DNA of 18,323 nt, from contig CAZKHG010000063.1 of the NCBI GenBank assembly GCA_964552655.1, positions 1-18,323 on the forward strand, read 5' to 3'. Below, in pieces: positions 14,909 through 18,323 of this stretch. This DNA is from CAZKHG01 sp964552655. Lineage in GTDB: Bacteria; Bacteroidota; Bacteroidia; Bacteroidales; Tenuifilaceae. Position 1 is the stretch's first letter, and every line of letters begins with the position of its first letter. Below the pieces are notes generated by a model that saw only the letters and a list, made by a program, of their open reading frames with translations, was not told the DNA's origin and did no database searches. A program made the translations under genes and the position numbers.

Positions 14909-16522
14909 ATGGCTTTAAGAGTGAAATCTGAGACGATCCCAACTAACGGGAAAATTGGCGTTTTCTTTCTCCTGCTTATTTTACTTTTGATAGTAACTGC
15001 AATACTTCTTACAGTTACACTATTTGCCCTTGGTAAACTAAACAGGGTTAACCTGGTATATTTTTATACCATTTTTTCTCCAGGAACAGTGATTCTTCCG
15101 GTAATTGTATCGTTAACTTCAGTGCTGGGGTTTAAACGATCAAAGATGAAAATTTCACCCGCATCGAATGTAAATCTTGATAAGCTGCAGGAACATTTCC
15201 TTAAAATGGGGTATAGGATTGTTGATGAAAAACCCGGATTTACCCGTTTTGAACGCACCAGCTTTCTCTCCCGATTCCTTTGGTTTAACCTCGATCAACC
15301 TATAATTGAGGTAACCGAAAATGATGTGGAGATAACCCTGAAAAAAATCACCGAAATCAGCCTTACTCCACTTATCATCTACGGGAGCAGATTTGAAATT
15401 CAATTGAAGCCTCCATACCTGCCTTACCTTTTGCTTGACAAGGAAATTTGCCTTGATAATATTGCCCGGATGGCGGCTAAGGCTAAAAAGCACGACTTAA
15501 TTTTCCGTCCACATTTTAAAACCCATCAGAGCGTTGAGGTTGGTGAATGGTTTAAAAATCAGGGTGTTTCACAAATCACCGTTTCTTCCTTCAGGATGGC
15601 AGAGTATTTTGCCCTTGCAGGTTGGAACGATATCACCGTGGCCTTCCCTGTTACCCCATTTGACGCCGGTGTGATAAATAGGTTGGCAGAAAAAATTAAC
15701 CTAAATATTATATTCTCCTCTGCTGCCAATTTTATGAGTGCAGCCGAGCTGCTGAAAGCTGATGTTGGTGCATTCGTTGAAATTGATACTGGGCAGGGCC
15801 GATCAGGCTTAATGCCCGATAACAACAGGGAAATTGCCATTTTAGTGAACTTAATCAACCAAAAAGAAAATCTCCGTTTTAAAGGGTTTATCACCCATGC
15901 CGGGCATACCTATCAGGCAAAAGGGAAAGATGAAGTTGAGCTGGTTCACCAGAAAACGCTGGCCGTTCTCACCCGGCTAAAATCGTTCTGGCGGGAAAGC
16001 TACCCGGAAATTATTATATCATACGGCGATACCCCTTCCTGTTCCATAGCCGATGAATTTTGGGGGATAGATGAGATCCGGCCCGGCAACTTTGTTTTCT
16101 ATGATGTGATGCAGTGGCAGATTGGTTCATGTTCACTTAACGATATTGCCATTGCCCTGATTTGCCCGGTAGTGGATGTTTACCCTGAAAGGAACGAGGC
16201 CATTATCAGAGGTGGTGCTGTTCACCTTTCCAAAGACTCTGTTGTACTGCCTAGCGGCAATAGCTCATTCGGGTTGATCTCTCTATTTGATGGTAAATCG
16301 TGGGGAGAGCCAATTGAAGGATTGAACCTTGAAAAGGTAAGCCAGGAGCACGGGCTGATTAAAGCGGCAAATACCGAATCAATAATCACCCTTAAACCAG
16401 GCCAGCTGGTTGCCATTCTGCCAATTCACAGCTGCCTCACTAACGACGTAATGGGTGAACTTGTCTTAACAGATCAATCAAGGGTATCAACTATTCGAAA
16501 CCCAAACATCTCAAATCACTAA
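14909..16522 (+). CDS. Fusion of a two-helix membrane module to a D-threonine aldolase/D-serine dehydratase-like PLP enzyme
   Basis: A 537-residue continuous frame. Residues 1-80 hold two transmembrane helices (about 16-42 and 48-74). Residues 85-165 form a small soluble domain (YRIVDEKPGFTRFERTSFLSRFLWFNLDQP, then strands ending LIIYGSRFEIQL) of unknown function. From 167 on, PPYLPYLLLDKEICLDNIARM begins a fold-type III PLP enzyme like D-threonine aldolase or D-serine dehydratase. Lys204 in RPHFKTHQS is the Schiff-base Lys. HAGHTYQA and SYGDTPSCS form the cofactor site, and His507/Cys509 in PIHSCLTNDVM are the usual metal ligands. The join has no linker. A TTG at 15404 is placed exactly where a stand-alone enzyme would start (then KPPYLPYLLLD), so internal initiation is possible. 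Enzyme identity is firm at family level; the substrate is not known. Confidence 0.82.
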   Translation: MALRVKSETIPTNGKIGVFFLLLILLLIVTAILLTVTLFALGKLNRVNLVYFYTIFSPGTVILPVIVSLTSVLGFKRSKMKISPASNVNLDKLQEHFLKMGYRIVDEKPGFTRFERTSFLSRFLWFNLDQPIIEVTENDVEITLKKITEISLTPLIIYGSRFEIQLKPPYLPYLLLDKEICLDNIARMAAKAKKHDLIFRPHFKTHQSVEVGEWFKNQGVSQITVSSFRMAEYFALAGWNDITVAFPVTPFDAGVINRLAEKINLNIIFSSAANFMSAAELLKADVGAFVEIDTGQGRSGLMPDNNREIAILVNLINQKENLRFKGFITHAGHTYQAKGKDEVELVHQKTLAVLTRLKSFWRESYPEIIISYGDTPSCSIADEFWGIDEIRPGNFVFYDVMQWQIGSCSLNDIAIALICPVVDVYPERNEAIIRGGAVHLSKDSVVLPSGNSSFGLISLFDGKSWGEPIEGLNLEKVSQEHGLIKAANTESIITLKPGQLVAILPIHSCLTNDVMGELVLTDQSRVSTIRNPNISNH

Positions 16523-16562
16523 CTTATATCCTTTTTCCTTTATCCCTCTTCCAATTCTATTT

Positions 16563-16592
16563 TTCCCCAATTCTACACTTTGGGGAATTTTC
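16563..16592 (+). terminator. Candidate terminator after the PLP fusion gene
   Basis: A perfect 8 bp stem, TTCCCCAA / TTGGGGAA (16563-16570 and 16580-16587), has a 9 nt loop and is followed by TTTTC. It lies about 40 nt past the stop codon. The T-run is short, so strength is uncertain. The stem would also form on the minus strand. Confidence 0.5.
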
Positions 16593-16777
16593 ACTTCACA
16601 GGTTGATATTTACTGGAACTGACTGGTTAACCCCCTTAATTATTTCAATCTAATTATCAGCTAGTTGTAAATAACCTCGTTCAAGCCAAGAGTTTGGCAA
16701 AGAATTTATAATATGTAACAGCAGAAAACTCTTCCCCAAACACGAGTTTTTATATACGCTACATAAAAGTAGTCCCC

Positions 16778-16867
16778 AGGTTGTCCGGCTTACCATCTCT
16801 GTCAGCCATGCATCGAATCCACCGCACAGTCCCAAATCCCGACAGTAGCTACCGGACAGCCTTTTTT
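16778..16867 (+). repeat. Nested inverted repeat with downstream T-run, upstream of the recombinase
   Basis: An outer pair, AGGTTGTCCGG (16778-16788) and CCGGACAGCCT (16852-16862), is complementary except for one G-T pair. It encloses a second pair, CTGTC (16799-16803) and GACAG (16841-16845). Six T end the element (16862-16867), as in a terminated small RNA. CCGACAG and CCGGACAG also form a near direct repeat at 16839-16845 and 16852-16859. It could be a small structured RNA, a recombinase site or a degenerate intergenic repeat. Confidence 0.45.
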
Positions 16868-17010
16868 ATATCCCCATAAACCAATTTAAAAAATTACCAA
16901 ACCTGAGATTATCGCATTTAACGACCTTTTAAATGATAGTTGAATTTTAGGTGGGCAAATCAACCCATATTATCAAATTCTTTACTACCTTAGTGATAAA
17001 AATCAGCTAT

Positions 17011-18177
17011 ATGCAAATCATTAGGGTAGAGCAGATTATTCACAATGGGGAGAACAGGCTCCTGTTAAAGTTCGTGTATAACCAGGAGCTGATAACCCTT
17101 GCCAGAACTTTACCCGATTGCCGGTGGAGCAATACCCATAGAGCCTGGCACATCCCTAACAACAGGGAAAACCTCAAACTCCTTTTTAAAGTGTTTAAAG
17201 GCAAGGCGTATATCGATACCACCGTGATTTTCAAGATAAAAGCTCCCGATGAACCGGTAGGAAATCTTAAAGTTTCACAGGATTCAAAACAGGTTAAAAC
17301 TGAATCCATTGAGCCACGACCACCAGCTACCGATAATTTCAACGCCCTGCAAAAAAGCCTGGCCGATTTCACCGAGTACCTTATTCATAGGAGGTATAGC
17401 AAGAATACCATCAAATCATATACTGAAAATTTAAAATTTTTTCTTGAGCATGTTGATAAACCAGCAGCAGACGTAACCAACCACGATTTGATCCGGTTCA
17501 GCAACCAGCTCATCGCCAGCAAAGGGTATTCGGCATCCTTCCAGAACCAGCTGATAAATGCCATTAAGTTGTACTTTAGAACCATACACAGCACGAAATT
17601 CATAGTAGATGATGTTGAACGACCGCGGCCCGAACACAAGCTTCCCAACGTGCTGAGCAAGGAAGAGGTAAAAAAAATCCTCACTTCTCCCACAAACATT
17701 AAGCATCGCGCCATGCTAAGCCTGATATACGCCTGTGGTTTAAGGCGCAGCGAGCTGCTAAACCTAATCCCTGCAGATGTGGACAGCAAACGAAAACTAC
17801 TGATAGTTCGGCAGGGAAAAGGGAAAAAAGATAGAATTGTTCCTATATCCGAGAAGATAATTGAGATGCTGAGGGAGTACTACCAAGCTTATATGCCAAA
17901 GGTCTGGCTCTTTGAGGGACGAGTACTTGGGGAGCAGTATAGTGAGGTTAGCCTGCAAAAAGTGTTGAAAGAAGCGGTAAAAAAGGCAAATAACAAAAAA
18001 CCAGTAACATTGCATTGGTTAAGGCACAGCTATGCCACGCATTTACTGGAATCGGGCACCGATTTACGTTACATCCAGGAGCTATTAGGGCATAAAAGTT
18101 CCAAAACCACTGAGATATATACCCATGTTTCAACACAGAGCATTCAAAAAATTAAATCCCCATTTGATGATTTATAA
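17011..18177 (+). CDS. Tyrosine recombinase (phage integrase family) with an extra N-terminal domain
   Basis: A 388-residue site-specific recombinase. Residues 1-72 are a small extra domain (LLLKFVYNQELITLARTLP, WSNTHRAWHIP) of a pattern reminiscent of HARP-like modules. A charged linker (about 80-110) precedes the SAM-like core-binding domain (about 112-192). The catalytic domain has Arg245 (CGLRRSELL), Lys270 (GKGKKDR), His335-x-x-Arg338 (HWLRHSYATHLLESG), His361 (LLGHKSS) and the nucleophile Tyr370 (IYTHVS), so it looks active. The C-terminal half resembles integron integrases and XerC/D, but no integron-specific insertion between the second and third motifs is evident. The open frame extends to a GTG at 16951; I chose the ATG at 17011 because the added 20 residues are hydrophobic and unlike the family. 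Confidence 0.88.
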   Translation: MQIIRVEQIIHNGENRLLLKFVYNQELITLARTLPDCRWSNTHRAWHIPNNRENLKLLFKVFKGKAYIDTTVIFKIKAPDEPVGNLKVSQDSKQVKTESIEPRPPATDNFNALQKSLADFTEYLIHRRYSKNTIKSYTENLKFFLEHVDKPAADVTNHDLIRFSNQLIASKGYSASFQNQLINAIKLYFRTIHSTKFIVDDVERPRPEHKLPNVLSKEEVKKILTSPTNIKHRAMLSLIYACGLRRSELLNLIPADVDSKRKLLIVRQGKGKKDRIVPISEKIIEMLREYYQAYMPKVWLFEGRVLGEQYSEVSLQKVLKEAVKKANNKKPVTLHWLRHSYATHLLESGTDLRYIQELLGHKSSKTTEIYTHVSTQSIQKIKSPFDDL

Positions 18178-18185
18178 ACTTTTAT

Positions 18186-18193
18186 TACATTTG
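18186..18193 (+). promoter_or_regulatory. Candidate -7 promoter element downstream of the recombinase
   Basis: TACATTTG is an exact TAnnTTTG match 8 nt past the recombinase stop codon. It could drive whatever follows the window or the short frame at 18234. A single 6-base-defined match in AT-rich DNA is weak evidence. Confidence 0.3.
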
Positions 18194-18233
18194 ATAAAGA
18201 TTACTAAAAAGTAAACAATAAGATCTAATATGG

Positions 18234-18320
18234 ATGAATATATATACTTTTAGTAATTATATAAACGAGTTGTGCGTCAGCTTAAAAGACAAGACCCCGA
18301 TAATGGAAATACCACCTTAA
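18234..18320 (+). CDS. Possible 28-residue short open reading frame
   Basis: ATG at 18234 opens 28 codons to a TAA at 18318-18320, preceded at 40 nt by a candidate -7 element. The peptide begins MNIYTFSNYINELC and has no recognisable domain, membrane segment or signal. AT content is high up to about 18270 and then drops. It may be real, a leader or chance; the next gene is outside the window. Confidence 0.15.
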   Translation: MNIYTFSNYINELCVSLKDKTPIMEIPP

Positions 18321-18323
18321 TAT

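Larger units (their letters stand above)
16523..17010. other. Gene-free, palindrome-rich stretch between the PLP fusion gene and the recombinase
   Basis: No convincing gene lies here on either strand. The best open frame (16650-16835, minus, 61 codons) has no recognisable domain. The stretch does hold several inverted repeats: a terminator-like hairpin (16563-16587), an AAGAGTTT / AAACTCTT pair (16688-16695 / 16726-16733) and a nested repeat followed by a T-run (16778-16867). It could contain the recombinase promoter, a recombination site, a small RNA or the debris of a lost gene. It also includes 16951-17010, an in-frame extension of the recombinase from a GTG that I do not accept as the start. 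Confidence 0.55.

Noticed and set aside
14909..16522. A frameshift or missed stop separating the membrane module from the PLP enzyme
   Set aside because: Translation across 15360-15430 stays in one frame, with sensible sequence on both sides, and no stop was found. I therefore report a single frame, while noting that an internal TTG start remains possible.
16650..16835. 61-codon open frame on the minus strand in the gene-free stretch
   Set aside because: It has no recognisable domain, signal or promoter. It overlaps the inverted repeats, and its composition (Cys, Trp and Leu rich) looks like chance translation.
17385..17789. 134-codon frame antisense to the recombinase
   Set aside because: It lies fully inside the confirmed recombinase, opposite its catalytic residues, and has a Ser/Leu-rich composition typical of antisense frames.
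17011..18323. Integron with attI/attC cassettes
   Set aside because: The recombinase resembles IntI at its C-terminus, but the 146 nt after it contain no attC-like paired core sites and no cassette array, and the IntI-specific insertion is not evident.
1..18323. CRISPR arrays, tRNA, rRNA and insertion sequences
   Set aside because: I saw no regularly spaced repeats of CRISPR length, no tRNA-like cloverleaf or rRNA blocks in the spacers, and no transposase frames with terminal repeats.

Overview
The window reads as a chromosomal piece of a Bacteroidota genome, most like a free-living Bacteroidales or relative. The evidence is: a type IX secretion C-terminal tail on the first partial gene; the Bacteroidota -7 promoter element TAnnTTTG 19-25 nt before several start codons; almost no Shine-Dalgarno sequences; A-rich leaders; exported proteins cleaved at Gly-Gln or Ala-Gln; and two families of palindromic intergenic repeats of a kind I associate with this phylum. 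Species cannot be named from sequence alone. No rRNA, tRNA, CRISPR array, insertion sequence or phage structural gene was seen.

Layout. 1-139 (+) is the end of a T9SS-secreted protein, closed by a nested inverted repeat (139-239) that it shares with the convergent gene. 238-3635 (-) carries a class I glutamine amidotransferase, a seven-helix membrane protein next to a class V PLP enzyme, and an Hpt/STAS signalling pair. 3886-10638 (+) carries gcvT, a secreted GH20 beta-hexosaminidase, a secreted S9 dipeptidyl peptidase and an exported MsrA, with two copies of one inverted-repeat family in the spacers. 10660-13679 (-) carries an NTF2-like lipoprotein, nicotinamidase and an LtaS-like membrane phosphotransferase. 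13784-18177 (+) carries a lipoprotein isoaspartyl peptidase/asparaginase, an unusual fusion of a membrane module to a D-threonine aldolase/D-serine dehydratase-type enzyme, and a tyrosine recombinase preceded by a 0.5 kb gene-free, palindrome-rich stretch.

How the genes fit. Several products probably act outside the cytoplasm on proteins or glycans: hexosaminidase, dipeptidyl peptidase, isoaspartyl peptidase, MsrA and the LtaS-like enzyme. This suggests a lifestyle of polymer scavenging and envelope protein turnover. The remaining genes are housekeeping (GcvT, PncA) or small regulators (Hpt, STAS). They do not form one obvious operon or defence system. The most unusual items are the fused PLP enzyme, the two repeat families, and the recombinase with its upstream structured DNA and uncharacterised downstream flank.
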